DNA from: Clostridiales bacterium
GTDB taxonomy: Bacteria > Bacillota > Clostridia > Saccharofermentanales > Saccharofermentanaceae
Direction: 5' to 3'
Length of the DNA: 64,000 bases
Assembly (NCBI GenBank): GCA_017615325.1
Contig: JAGAAI010000013.1
Span: 1 to 64,000 of the forward strand
Below the pieces are notes generated by a model that was not told the DNA's origin, did no database searches, and worked only from the letters and a program-made list of their open reading frames with translations. Below are positions 8,050 through 16,740 of this stretch, piece by piece. How positions within the stretch are numbered: the first letter of the stretch is position 1; every line of letters begins with the position of its first letter. Made by a program: the position numbers and the translations under genes.

Positions 8050-9915
8050 TTATTCCCAGTTTGTCGTAAAATCAGTCTTAATGATATTGATCTTTCCGTC
8101 TTCGGTGTAGTTAAAGTAGATATCGATCGTTCCGAAGTAGTCGAACTTGCCGCCTTCTGTTCCGCAGAGGCCCTGCCTTGCGATCAGGCATTTCTGACCG
8201 TCTGCCTTGGCAGCCTTGACATCCCAGACACCCCAGTCACAGGGACCGCCGATCTTATCGCCTGAAGAGAACTTAACTCCTTTAAGATATCCTTTAGCGA
8301 TCTTATCAAGATCGTTTCCATTTTCATTTTCTTCAAGCTGCTTATAATGATCCTTAAGATCGAAAGTGATCTTAATATCTGTGTTGTCGATGCTTACGAT
8401 TCCCTCATCGCGGTCATTTCCGACAGATACACGGATCGGGAAGGAATTACAGGGATCACCGTTCTCATCGGTCATGCCGAAATCGTCTGAATTCTCAAGC
8501 TCGACCCAGCTGCCGGACGACTTTTTCAGGACAACGTATTCAGTAAGAGGCATGGAGTTGACATGGGGATACTTTACAACGATTATCTCTTCTGCGTCAT
8601 CCTTATCAAGGTCCGTATACCAAATATCGAAATCTGTCACAAGAGCGAGCTTTCCGCTGTAGATCTGGTCATCGTTCAGAATCAGATACCATTCACCGGC
8701 ACCTTCATCGGTATATCTGTTTACTTCGATCCTGTCTTTGCTGCCGTCCTTGTCGATATCTCCCTCGAAAACAACATCCATAGAGACAACATCGTTTGCC
8801 GATGCAGCTGCATCTGTCTTAGGGGGATCTTTATAAGGCTGCTGTTCTCCTTCGGTAACAGCGGTAGTCTTTGCCTCATCCGTTGCCTTTGTTTCTTCGG
8901 GATCCTTATTATCTGCAGGATCTGTCACTGCTGCTTTTATCTTTACATCACTGCTGTCAACGACAGCCTTGGCCTGTCTCGGGTTTGTCAGCAAAAGGAC
9001 TGACAATACAGCACAACATACAAGTCCCGTGGCTATGAGCCAGAATGCGGGCTTTTTATAATTCAATACACTTTTCACTCTTTCTTTCACTCCTATCTCA
9101 GCAAATGCGACGGGACAGGCACTGACAAGATTGCCGGGGTATGATAGTTCCAAAAGGGACTTCGAATAACCGATCTTATCCGCCTTGCCCATCTGTCTTA
9201 CGGCTCTCTCGTCACAGGCGAGCTCTATGTCCCTGCTAAAGAGGATATAGGCTGCCCAGCAGAAAGGATTGAACCAGTGCAGGGCAAGCAGTGTGAAGCC
9301 AAGGGGCTTCCACCAGTGATCGCGCCTAGCAAGATGAGCCTTCTCATGTTTCAATACATATTCCATTGTTTTTTCGTCAAGACCTGACGGCAGGTATATC
9401 ACGGGTCTTATGATCCCCATGATGAAGGGACAATCGATATCATCAGATATCCTGATCCCGTCAGATGTCTCAACGGATGCGGCTAACTTCTTCTTGAGCC
9501 TTATGTAGCTTACGGTCCCGTAGATTGCGAATGCCGCAACGCCTGTGAGCCACACTGCAGTAACTATGGTGATCATCATCTGCGTTCTGGCCTGCGCGAT
9601 CGCGGGGGTCGGTGTCGCTGCCGTTCTTGCGCCCTTGGGGCTTCCTATCAATTCGTTTGCAACCGAATCGATCAGTTCCACTCCGGAATCAACGTAGGGG
9701 GATGCGTTGATCTTGACCGGCTCGGCACTCGGTACCAGGCTCCACTCGGTCTCGAATGTTACCGGACATAAGAGCCTTACGGCGACGAGAGCCCAGAGAA
9801 GGCAGGATATCCACTTGGGCGCCTTTTTGAAGAGCAGCCTCAAGAGTATGACCGCCAGTATGATCAGGACTGCCGTCATGCTCATGTTAAAGAGCTTTAA
9901 GAAAACATCGTTCAT
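8050..9915 (-). CDS. BlaR1-like M56 membrane metalloprotease sensor
   Basis: 621 residues. The first ~310 form the M56 (BlaR1/MecR1) domain: paired N-terminal helices, a helix near 112-135, the zinc motif H190-E-K-A-H194 with E231 in RDIELACDE, and a helix near 290-310. BlaR1 family members signal by cleaving a BlaI-type repressor. The extracellular part (about 320-621) is not a penicillin-binding sensor domain: no SxxK/KTG set is seen. It has an acidic low-complexity stretch and a repeat-like region with DIDKDGSKDR and DLDKDDAEE, resembling VCBS/FG-GAP calcium loops. It therefore probably senses something other than a beta-lactam. It starts 2 nt after the BlaI-type gene, whose 3' end carries its GGAGAG site, and the same operators control it. 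Confidence 0.85.
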   Translation of the reverse strand: MNDVFLKLFNMSMTAVLIILAVILLRLLFKKAPKWISCLLWALVAVRLLCPVTFETEWSLVPSAEPVKINASPYVDSGVELIDSVANELIGSPKGARTAATPTPAIAQARTQMMITIVTAVWLTGVAAFAIYGTVSYIRLKKKLAASVETSDGIRISDDIDCPFIMGIIRPVIYLPSGLDEKTMEYVLKHEKAHLARRDHWWKPLGFTLLALHWFNPFCWAAYILFSRDIELACDERAVRQMGKADKIGYSKSLLELSYPGNLVSACPVAFAEIGVKERVKSVLNYKKPAFWLIATGLVCCAVLSVLLLTNPRQAKAVVDSSDVKIKAAVTDPADNKDPEETKATDEAKTTAVTEGEQQPYKDPPKTDAAASANDVVSMDVVFEGDIDKDGSKDRIEVNRYTDEGAGEWYLILNDDQIYSGKLALVTDFDIWYTDLDKDDAEEIIVVKYPHVNSMPLTEYVVLKKSSGSWVELENSDDFGMTDENGDPCNSFPIRVSVGNDRDEGIVSIDNTDIKITFDLKDHYKQLEENENGNDLDKIAKGYLKGVKFSSGDKIGGPCDWGVWDVKAAKADGQKCLIARQGLCGTEGGKFDYFGTIDIYFNYTEDGKINIIKTDFTTNWE

Positions 9916-9917
9916 AC

Positions 9918-10289
9918 TTATTTCTCTCCGTTTTCGCGGAACTCGTCGATCATCTTCTGGATCTCGTCAACTTCCTTTGCGGTAAGCTTCTTCTTGGAAA
10001 CGAATGCCGCAACGAAAGCGGGAAGTGATCCTGCGAAGGATTCATCAACGATCTGCCTGCTCCTTGAAGAATAGAACTCTTCCTTGGATACGAGACTCGT
10101 TACGGTACCGTTGTCGTTTACGAGAAGTCCCTTCTCACAGAGCTTGCGGAGGACCGTGTAGGTCGTGGGCTTCTTCCAGCCGAACTCCTTTTCGCATATC
10201 CTGACGAGATCTCCCGATCCGACGGGCTCATTGGCCCATACGATATCCGCGAACCTTTCCTGTATCGCTCCGAGTTCAAAATCGATCAT
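9918..10289 (-). CDS. BlaI/MecI-family transcriptional repressor
   Basis: 123 residues from the ATG at 10289, chosen because AAAGGAGT lies 8 nt upstream; 43 further in-frame upstream codons look non-coding. The winged-helix region reads IVWANEPVGSGDLVR...GWKKPTTYTVLRKLCEKGLL, the BlaI pattern, and the C-terminal half is the dimerisation/cleavage region. It should bind the dyads at 10431-10448 and 10463-10478, repressing its own operon, and the matching pair before the LRR lipoprotein. Derepression would come from cleavage by the M56 protein encoded next. Confidence 0.88.
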   Translation of the reverse strand: MIDFELGAIQERFADIVWANEPVGSGDLVRICEKEFGWKKPTTYTVLRKLCEKGLLVNDNGTVTSLVSKEEFYSSRSRQIVDESFAGSLPAFVAAFVSKKKLTAKEVDEIQKMIDEFRENGEK

Positions 10290-10430
10290 CTTTTTTACTC
10301 CTTTCCTTTGCCCTGCGCCTTTTCCCTTATTCCATTCTCCGGGGCTTAGGCTTCCGGCCGGTTCTTTGCGGGATCCGCGGTCGTCACCGTTCTCCCGCTC
10401 TTTGCTGTACAGCTGCATCCTGTCGACTTA

Positions 10431-10490
10431 GGTTTATCCGGATAAACCCTGATGCTCTTTGAGTTTATCGCGATAAACCAAGATTGTCAA
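10431..10490 (-). promoter_or_regulatory. autoregulated blaI-type promoter with two operators
   Basis: Minus-strand promoter TTGACA (10485-10490) - 17 nt - TAAACT (10462-10467). A perfect 16-bp dyad GTTTATCGCGATAAAC (10463-10478) covers the -10 box and spacer. A perfect 18-bp dyad GGTTTATCCGGATAAACC (10431-10448) sits just past the expected transcript start. The dyad centres are 31 bp apart, about three helical turns. Confidence 0.85.
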
Positions 10491-10504
10491 GAGGTATTTT
10501 TAAC

Positions 10505-12520
10505 TTATTTTTCGTATTTGATCTGATGATCCTTACAGTATCCTTCCGCGTATGAGCCGGGCGCGACACTGAGGGTAAGATCATCTCCGCACCATGCGAA
10601 GGCACCTTCTCCTATATATGCCACACTGTCAGGGACCACTGCCTTGCCTAAGGCACTGCATTCGCTGAAGGCACCCGCATCGATCCTGGTCACGCTCTCA
10701 GGTATATAAAGTTCTGTAAGAGATGTGCATAGGTAGAAAGCGGCTTCACCGATCCTGCTAACGCTTGATGGGATGACAACAGTCTTCAGCTTTTCGCTTT
10801 CGCAAATAGCATAAGGTCCTATCATCCTGACTCCGTCCGGTATCTTATATTCAGCCGTATCATAAGCGGCGGCAGAGAAGATGAAGATCTGACCGGCTTT
10901 ATCTATCAGAGCACCGTCCCTGATCTCAAACGCTCCGTTCGATGGTGATATCCTGATGTCATTAAGAGCCCGGCAAGCAGCAAACGGATTGGCACCCATC
11001 CTGCTGACAGCCGGCCCTATCACGACCGTCCTAAGGGAATCACAGAAACCGAAAGCCCTGTCACCGATCGATATGACACTGTCCGGTATGGTCAGTTCAG
11101 TAAGCGACGAACATGAAAGAAATGCCTCCGTGCTGATCAAGGTCACGCTGTCCGGAACAGTAATGCTGACGAGTGATGCGCACTGTGCAAATGTCTGATC
11201 ACCTATCTCAGTGATGCCTTCCGGGATCTTGATCTCCTTTATGGAAGCGCATCCTGCAAAAGCAAATTCCCCTATCTCTGTGACCGTCTCAGGCAGCACT
11301 ATGTCTTCGAGGGAACTGCAGTCGCAAAAGGCCCCCTTACCGATGACCCTGACACTGCCCGGGATACTGACAGAAGTCATTACAGAGCAATTGTCAAAAG
11401 CGTAACCTCCCAATATCTCCGTACCTTCCTTCACGGCAAAACCGTCGGCGGCCTTTTGGGGCGGGCAATAGATCAGACGCCTGTCCTCCTTGCCGTAAAG
11501 AGCCCCGTCTGACATCTCAAAATACGGGTTATCAGCCGCTACGCTGATATTCTTGCTGCGGCAGTCATCCCAAAAAGTAAAAGGGTTATCACCGATCCTG
11601 CTGACAGTTGCAGGTATGTTTACGACAAGCAGTGACGGGCAGTTATGGAAGGCATGACTTCCTATAGATTCAAGCCCTTCCGGGAGTTCAACCAGCGCCA
11701 GCGAATTGCAGTAGGAAAACGTGTATTCACCTATGCTCTTAAGGCTTGAAGGCAGCCCGATCCGGATAAGCCCCATACACCTCTCAAAAGCACTGTCTTC
11801 TATCTTTTCGAGGCCTTCGGGCAGCGTGATCCCGGTAAGGTCCGTACAGTCGGTGAAAGCTCCCTTACCTATTATCTTTGTGCCTTCCGGGACACTGTAT
11901 TCCGTTACCGAAGGCTTTCCGGGAAATGTGATGAGACGCCTGTCCTTTTTCGCTATAAGGACATCTCCGTCAGCTTCCAGATAGTCACTTCCAGACGGGA
12001 AAACGAATTCACTGATCTTGAAACACCTGATGAAAGGATTGGCTCCCAGATCTGCAAGCGTTCCCGGAAGCTCCACGCTCTCGAGAAAAGAGCAGCCTAA
12101 GAAAGCCTGATCCCCGATCTCCCTTATCCCTTCGGGAACCGACAGTTTTCTTAAGCTGTTGCAGTAGGAGAATGCCTCGCTGCCGATCGTTGTAACCTTC
12201 ATCCCGTCCAGCTCGGAAGGGATCCGGATCTCGCTGTCGCTGCCCGTATATCTTACGATGGTAAGATTCCCGTCTTCATTCTTTACATACTCGTAATCCC
12301 CGCACTTGGGGTTAACCTCTTCCTCCTCCCAGGGAGTGCTGTCTTCAGATGGAACTGCCGCTTTTTCTGTCCCGCTGTCTTCTGTCGGGGCGGAAACGCT
12401 GCTTACCGGGGTCTCAAAAGATCCCCCGTCATCACTGATATTTCCGGCCCCGCATCCTGCCTGCGGCAGGATGAGAACCGATGAGAGCAGCAAAGCCAAT
12501 AACTTATCGATCTTTCTCAT
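10505..12520 (-). CDS. BspA-like leucine-rich-repeat lipoprotein
   Basis: 671 residues from the ATG at 12520 (GGAGG just upstream); an upstream in-frame ATG at 12571 lacks a site. The signal peptide ends at AGCG, giving a likely lipoprotein anchored at Cys. A Ser/Glu-rich linker follows, then about 20 LRR_5 (BspA/Treponema-type) units of the pattern IGxxAFxxCxSLxxVxIPxSVxxI, interrupted by three blocks containing NPF and DGxLxxKxxRxLIxxP. Such proteins are cell-surface adhesins or binding scaffolds. The promoter carries the same operator pair as the adjacent blaI-like operon, so this is the likely target gene of that repressor. Confidence 0.88.
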   Translation of the reverse strand: MRKIDKLLALLLSSVLILPQAGCGAGNISDDGGSFETPVSSVSAPTEDSGTEKAAVPSEDSTPWEEEEVNPKCGDYEYVKNEDGNLTIVRYTGSDSEIRIPSELDGMKVTTIGSEAFSYCNSLRKLSVPEGIREIGDQAFLGCSFLESVELPGTLADLGANPFIRCFKISEFVFPSGSDYLEADGDVLIAKKDRRLITFPGKPSVTEYSVPEGTKIIGKGAFTDCTDLTGITLPEGLEKIEDSAFERCMGLIRIGLPSSLKSIGEYTFSYCNSLALVELPEGLESIGSHAFHNCPSLLVVNIPATVSRIGDNPFTFWDDCRSKNISVAADNPYFEMSDGALYGKEDRRLIYCPPQKAADGFAVKEGTEILGGYAFDNCSVMTSVSIPGSVRVIGKGAFCDCSSLEDIVLPETVTEIGEFAFAGCASIKEIKIPEGITEIGDQTFAQCASLVSITVPDSVTLISTEAFLSCSSLTELTIPDSVISIGDRAFGFCDSLRTVVIGPAVSRMGANPFAACRALNDIRISPSNGAFEIRDGALIDKAGQIFIFSAAAYDTAEYKIPDGVRMIGPYAICESEKLKTVVIPSSVSRIGEAAFYLCTSLTELYIPESVTRIDAGAFSECSALGKAVVPDSVAYIGEGAFAWCGDDLTLSVAPGSYAEGYCKDHQIKYEK

Positions 12521-12635
12521 TTTTTCCTCCAATCCTGATATCGAAAAACTATCCTTTAAAGGGGCGCTCACGCTTCCCTTATTCCCGGGTACGGCCGTGC
12601 CGGGCCGTCTTATGCATCAGCATTCCGTCGACGTT

Positions 12636-12696
12636 GGTTTATTCGGATAAACCTCGAATGCAGTTTGAGTTTATCGCGATAAACCAGATCTGTCAA
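12636..12696 (-). promoter_or_regulatory. BlaI-type operator pair and promoter of the LRR lipoprotein
   Basis: TTGACA (12691-12696) - 17 nt - TAAACT (12668-12673) on the minus strand. The dyad GTTTATCGCGATAAAC (12669-12684) overlaps the -10 box. A near-perfect dyad GGTTTATTCGGATAAACC (12636-12653) lies at the transcript start. Centre spacing is 32 bp. The design is almost identical to the blaI-like promoter at 10431-10490. Confidence 0.83.
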
Positions 12697-12751
12697 CAGG
12701 CTTTTAGAAAAACTTCAAAACAGCCCGGGATCCGTATGAAGAGGCGGTCTG

Positions 12752-13786
12752 TTATTCACTCAAATAGTCTTTGACAAATTCATCAACGTCAGAATAGCGT
12801 CTGACGTTTAATCCTGCCTCCTGATATACCTGTTCGTATCTATTAAGACAGTGATCAAATATCTTTACGTTGTCATAAAGAGAATCCGGGTTATATTCTT
12901 CCATTACGGAAACGGGGCCGATCTCAACTCTCCCGCCTATCTCTGACAGCATTAACTGAAGACTGCACATATTCATAAATGAAGCGTAATGGTCATCATT
13001 ATCAGCTGCTTCTAAAACTTTATTCCGCCAATTCGAATAGATCTCTTCATATGTTCCGGATAATTCTCCTGAAGGGTTGGCTTTAACGATCTCCTGCCGG
13101 AAATGATCTTCCGTATAGATGATCAGGTCCTTTAAAAGATCGCGCAGCTGACTGATATCCTTAGATACAACAATTCCCCGGATCGTATCGATAAAGACAT
13201 CATCGACCGGGAGAAGCGCCAATTCTTCTAATGTCCTTTTGACACCGCGCTTAAAATACCGCCCGTGATAAAGCATCATGGCATCATTAACAAAAGTTAT
13301 CACTCCGCATGCTTCCACGCGCACCTGTCCCAAGGTCTCATAGAGGCAGGCATTTGCGTAAGCCATTTTAGCCTTACCGACCAATTCGCAGACTCTTTTA
13401 AAGCGCTCCTCCGAACTCAAGAGTTTATTGACCTCAGCTCTTAATTCCATCAACTCATCATATTTATCCTGCTTCTTAACATACACGATCCTCGAATCCA
13501 TCAGCTTAGACAGGCGCGCATGGTGACACTCCGCATCATATCTCAGTCCGCTTAAGGGCGTGCAATATATGTCGTAGCCTATATTCATGTCATCCAGGAT
13601 AAAGCCCGTTCCGAGCTTCATGCCTTCATCATCCTCGATCAATATGAGCAGATCCAGATCGGATCTTAAATACTCATCACAAGTGCCGGCCGACCCGTAT
13701 ATTCCGATCAGCGCCAGAGAATCAGGACAAATCTTATTTGCCTTGTCGATCACAGCCCGGATGATCTTCTGATTAACGTCATTCAT
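12752..13786 (-). CDS. nucleotidyltransferase-domain protein
   Basis: 344 residues from the ATG at 13786, which has GGGGTG upstream; an in-frame start 7 codons earlier is weaker. The N-terminal domain has the polymerase-beta nucleotidyltransferase signature: G-S near residues 32-33, then SDLDLLI about ten residues on, as in aminoglycoside or other small-molecule nucleotidyltransferases. The C-terminal ~200 residues are helical, consistent with a substrate-binding domain. The substrate is unknown. It is transcribed alone. Confidence 0.75.
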   Translation of the reverse strand: MNDVNQKIIRAVIDKANKICPDSLALIGIYGSAGTCDEYLRSDLDLLILIEDDEGMKLGTGFILDDMNIGYDIYCTPLSGLRYDAECHHARLSKLMDSRIVYVKKQDKYDELMELRAEVNKLLSSEERFKRVCELVGKAKMAYANACLYETLGQVRVEACGVITFVNDAMMLYHGRYFKRGVKRTLEELALLPVDDVFIDTIRGIVVSKDISQLRDLLKDLIIYTEDHFRQEIVKANPSGELSGTYEEIYSNWRNKVLEAADNDDHYASFMNMCSLQLMLSEIGGRVEIGPVSVMEEYNPDSLYDNVKIFDHCLNRYEQVYQEAGLNVRRYSDVDEFVKDYLSE

Positions 13787-13876
13787 GATTACACCCCGTA
13801 AGATCAAGATTTATCATATGAATTCCAAAGGGATAAGATCAGGGCTGATGCTAAAACTTTGGTCTTATTCATACGG

Positions 13877-14989
13877 TCATCTCATTTGCATGATCCATGC
13901 AATGAAGTACATTATCATTCTCATCGTAAGCAATCCGCCCATAACAATGCCTATGATCATGAGGATCCTCAGGAGGAATCTCATAGACTTGGGCGATCTG
14001 CCACGGACCTCACCGGACTGGCCGTTGACCAGGACCTGGTAGACCTGATCGTTATATTTGAAGGATGTTACCCAGACAGGAGCCAGGCAATACTTTGCGC
14101 GTACGTTGCTGTACTCAGGCTCGAACTTGATCTCGCCCACCCTGTCTGCTGATTCTCTGTTTATGATGCCGATCTTGATCTTGCCGCGGATCCTGTCCTT
14201 GGCGGTAAGCCAGGCTGCAGGACCGTCGATAGAATAACGCTCGGCAACAAAGCCTGCCAAAAGGTCAGGATCGTATTTTCGCATAAGGTTCATGTTGAAT
14301 TCGGATACGCTGTTCCACATGCTGTCACCCGCAAGGCGCTGGGATGCAATTATCGTCTCACCCTTAACATCGAGCTTAAACACGCCGGACCTCGTCTCCC
14401 ACTTGGTATATTCGTCGTCACCGCTCCCGTATGTGTAACCGAACTTGCCGGAATAAGCTGAATAGGTATTCGCATCGAAGACCCAGTAAGGAACATAGAC
14501 TCCGACAAAACCCGCAGCCCTCGCCTTGGTCAGAAGATCCGCCGGAGAGAAACGCTGCTTTGCAATCCAGTTCTCGAAGATCTTCGTAGCCTCATCCTTG
14601 CTGATCTTGAAGGGCAGGACACCGGTAGGTTCCAGCATTCCTGTCACGTCATCTGTCTCATTAAGGGAGTTAGATCCGCAGTAAGGACAGTTGGCCGCAA
14701 TCGATTGGGCAGTCAGGATGAACTTGCCTCCGCAGGTAGCACAGCATACGATCTTGGCTTGCTGCAGATAATGAGCGCCGGCATGTGTATTAAGATCTTC
14801 TAAGGAATAACCGACTCCCGGGGGCTGGATCTGCTGATGGATGTCAACGCTCCTGCCGCAGAACTCGCATGAGAGGCCCCCTGTTGCAGGGTCAAACTTC
14901 AATGTCGCACCGCAGGAAGGGCACTTCCTGTTGTCCGCGCTCTCTGAATTGGGATTGATAACCGTAGCGGCAGTATTGACGTTTTCCAT
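13877..14989 (-). CDS. double zinc-ribbon protein with C-terminal membrane helix
   Basis: 370 residues. Two zinc ribbons open the protein: CPSC...CEFC (about 24-45) and CATCGG...CPYC (about 82-105). The middle (about 130-330) is a beta-rich domain often annotated in Clostridia as a TFIIB-type zinc-ribbon protein, including YVPYWVFDA and LAPVWVTSF. One hydrophobic helix lies near 340-365. GGGGG upstream of the ATG fixes the start. The function is not known, and it is not a real transcription factor IIB. Confidence 0.75.
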   Translation of the reverse strand: MENVNTAATVINPNSESADNRKCPSCGATLKFDPATGGLSCEFCGRSVDIHQQIQPPGVGYSLEDLNTHAGAHYLQQAKIVCCATCGGKFILTAQSIAANCPYCGSNSLNETDDVTGMLEPTGVLPFKISKDEATKIFENWIAKQRFSPADLLTKARAAGFVGVYVPYWVFDANTYSAYSGKFGYTYGSGDDEYTKWETRSGVFKLDVKGETIIASQRLAGDSMWNSVSEFNMNLMRKYDPDLLAGFVAERYSIDGPAAWLTAKDRIRGKIKIGIINRESADRVGEIKFEPEYSNVRAKYCLAPVWVTSFKYNDQVYQVLVNGQSGEVRGRSPKSMRFLLRILMIIGIVMGGLLTMRMIMYFIAWIMQMR

Positions 14990-15032
14990 AACTAACCCCC
15001 TTCAATAGTTCCTCGGGCCTTTGTCCGTTAAG

Positions 15033-15038
15033 ATTATA
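15033..15038 (-). promoter_or_regulatory. -10 box before the zinc-ribbon gene
   Basis: TATAAT on the minus strand, 44 nt upstream of the ATG at 14989. No clear -35 is seen. Confidence 0.45.
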
Positions 15039-15075
15039 CCACGCGGACGCCCTAAGCCACTAAGGGAGATTAGTC

Positions 15076-15103
15076 ACAAAAAAACAGGGGCTTTAAGCCC
15101 CTG
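15076..15103 (-). terminator. terminator of the 48-residue gene
   Basis: Inverted repeat CAGGGGCTT/AAGCCCCTG (15085-15103) followed on the minus strand by TTTTTTTG, just past the small ORF at 15114-15260. Confidence 0.8.
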
Positions 15104-15113
15104 CCAATATTCA

Positions 15114-15260
15114 TTACATATATTCTCTTTCCGCCATCATTGTGAGGAAATCCAGCTTCTCCAGTTCGGAGAGTTCTTCAGCTGACAGTATTACCTGTCT
15201 TGGTTTCTTGACCGTGTTCTGGTCCTTCTCCATCTTTGCTTCGATCGCTTTCTCGCCCAT
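15114..15260 (-). CDS. 48-residue acidic small protein
   Basis: ATG at 15260 with AAGGTGG upstream. It encodes 48 mostly charged residues (start MGEKAIEAKM, end MMAEREYM) with a likely helix rich in Glu and Leu (LSAEELSELEKLDFL). The ribosome binding site, the closing terminator 11 nt past the stop and the lack of other coding sense here support a real gene. No family was recognised and no membrane helix is present. Confidence 0.6.
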   Translation of the reverse strand: MGEKAIEAKMEKDQNTVKKPRQVILSAEELSELEKLDFLTMMAEREYM

Positions 15261-15374
15261 AATCGATCACCCACCTTACAAGCTGATATTTTTATTCTAC
15301 ATTTTTAAGTCTGTTTTTTTATGTCATTGTTGTTTCATTTATCAACCCGTCAAAATCCTTGCAAAAAAATTCAC

Positions 15375-15412
15375 GAAAAAGCACTCTCCCGGAAAATTCT
15401 CCGGAAGAGTGC
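15375..15412 (-). terminator. terminator of alanine dehydrogenase
   Basis: Arms GCACTCTCCCGG and CCGGAAGAGTGC (15381-15412) form a stem with a small mismatch, followed by TTTTTCG on the minus strand. A run of A before the stem could make it work in both directions. Confidence 0.8.
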
Positions 15413-15434
15413 AAAAAAGATTCATTTTCGATTA

Positions 15435-16550
15435 TCAGTCTAAGAGCTCGCCCAGTCCTACGTATTCGTAGCCAAGAGCATCGGCAACATTTTTGTTGGT
15501 GATCTTGCCTTCGTAGCAGTTGACGCCTGTTGCGACAACGCCGCTCTTCCTGCATGCTTCTTCAAGACCTGCCTCAGCGATCCTTAAGCCGTAACGCAGT
15601 GTTGCATTGGTAAGAGCGATGGTACTTGTTCTCGGAACTGCACCGGGCATATTGCCTACGCAGTAGTGGACAACACCGTCTTCGACATAGATAGGATCGT
15701 CGTGGGTCGTAACGTGGGAAGACTCACCACAGCCGCCCTGGTCGATGGCAACGTCAACAAAGACTGCGCCGTTCTTCATCTCAGGGAGATACTTGCGCTT
15801 GAAGAGTTTAGGTGTGGAGCCGCCGGGGATAAGGACAGAACCAATTACGAGGTCAGCTGTCTTAACTGCATTCTCGACGTTGGTATCGTTTGAGACCAGA
15901 GTCTGGATGTGGGCTCCGAACCTGTTGTCGAGTTCTTCGAGTCTCTTGAGGTTAACGTCGAGGATGGTAACGTTAGCGCCCATACCTACAGCGATCTTAC
16001 ATGCGTTCATGCCGACCGTACCGCCGCCTAAGATAACGACGTTAGCCTTGGGAGTACCGGGAACACCTGCGAGGAGGATTCCTTCGCCGCCGAACTTCTT
16101 CTCCAGATACTTAGCGCCTTCCTGGATAGAAAGACGTCCTGCGATCTGGGACATGGGGGCGAGGCAGGGAAGCGATCCGTCAACTTCCTGGATCGTCTCA
16201 TATGCTACTGCCTTGACCTTGCCGTTAAGAAGCGCATCTGTCTGCTCCTTATCTGCTGCAAGGTGGAGATATGTATAAAGGATAAGACCTTCTCTGAAGA
16301 GGGGGTACTCTTCCGGAAGGGGCTCTTTGACCTTGACCATCATGTCAACCAGGGCCCAGATGTCTGCAGCATTGTCGATGAGGGAAGCTCCCGCCTCAAC
16401 ATATTCGCTGTCGGTAAATCCGGAACCTACACCGGCGCCCTTCTCCATATAAACATGGTGGCCTGCTGCGATGTAAGCCTTAACGTTGTCAGGGGTAAGT
16501 CCTACACGGAACTCATTGTTCTTGATCTCTTTTACGCATCCGATCTTCAT
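15435..16550 (-). CDS. ald: alanine dehydrogenase
   Basis: 371 residues, the standard length. It reversibly deaminates L-alanine to pyruvate and ammonium with NAD in the cytoplasm. The N-terminal half has MKIGCVKEIKNNEFRVGLTP and the YTYLHLAAD histidine segment. The Rossmann domain shows VVILGGGTVGMNACKIAVGMGA with the NAD-selective aspartate in TILDVN. VAIDQGGCGESSHVTTHDDP is characteristic of this enzyme rather than of transhydrogenase alpha subunits. AAGGAT precedes the ATG. Its own promoter lies upstream, back to back with the HigBA promoter. Confidence 0.95.
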   Translation of the reverse strand: MKIGCVKEIKNNEFRVGLTPDNVKAYIAAGHHVYMEKGAGVGSGFTDSEYVEAGASLIDNAADIWALVDMMVKVKEPLPEEYPLFREGLILYTYLHLAADKEQTDALLNGKVKAVAYETIQEVDGSLPCLAPMSQIAGRLSIQEGAKYLEKKFGGEGILLAGVPGTPKANVVILGGGTVGMNACKIAVGMGANVTILDVNLKRLEELDNRFGAHIQTLVSNDTNVENAVKTADLVIGSVLIPGGSTPKLFKRKYLPEMKNGAVFVDVAIDQGGCGESSHVTTHDDPIYVEDGVVHYCVGNMPGAVPRTSTIALTNATLRYGLRIAEAGLEEACRKSGVVATGVNCYEGKITNKNVADALGYEYVGLGELLD

Positions 16551-16607
16551 AATCTTGATATCCTTTCTTAATCAGATTGATTGCTTTCATACCACGAAAA
16601 CATTCTA

Positions 16608-16636
16608 ATTATAAAGGATGCGGAAAATGTTCTCAA
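16608..16636 (-). promoter_or_regulatory. promoter of alanine dehydrogenase
   Basis: TTGAGA (16631-16636) - 17 nt - TATAAT (16608-16613) on the minus strand, giving a leader of about 50 nt before ald. Confidence 0.75.
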
Positions 16637-16668
16637 TTGTTTATAGGTTTCTTTTTCCAAAACAGATA

Positions 16669-16717
16669 TTGACTTTCTCTGCAAATGCAGTATGATTTAC
16701 TTACCTGTTAGGTAAGT
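16669..16717 (+). promoter_or_regulatory. higBA promoter with dyad operator
   Basis: TTGACT (16669-16674) - 16 nt - TATGAT (16691-16696). Three bases further on is a perfect dyad, ACTTACC-TGTTA-GGTAAGT (16699-16717), which covers the expected transcript start. That is where a HigA-type antitoxin would bind to repress its own operon. Confidence 0.75.
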
Positions 16718-16740
16718 ATTTCTGCATTAGGGGAAAAGAT

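Noticed and set aside
8050-10490. Beta-lactam resistance regulator
   Set aside because: The protease lacks a penicillin-binding domain, and the shared operators lead to an LRR lipoprotein rather than a beta-lactamase.
13877-14989. TFIIB-like transcription factor
   Set aside because: Only the zinc-ribbon pattern is shared. The rest is a different domain with a membrane helix.
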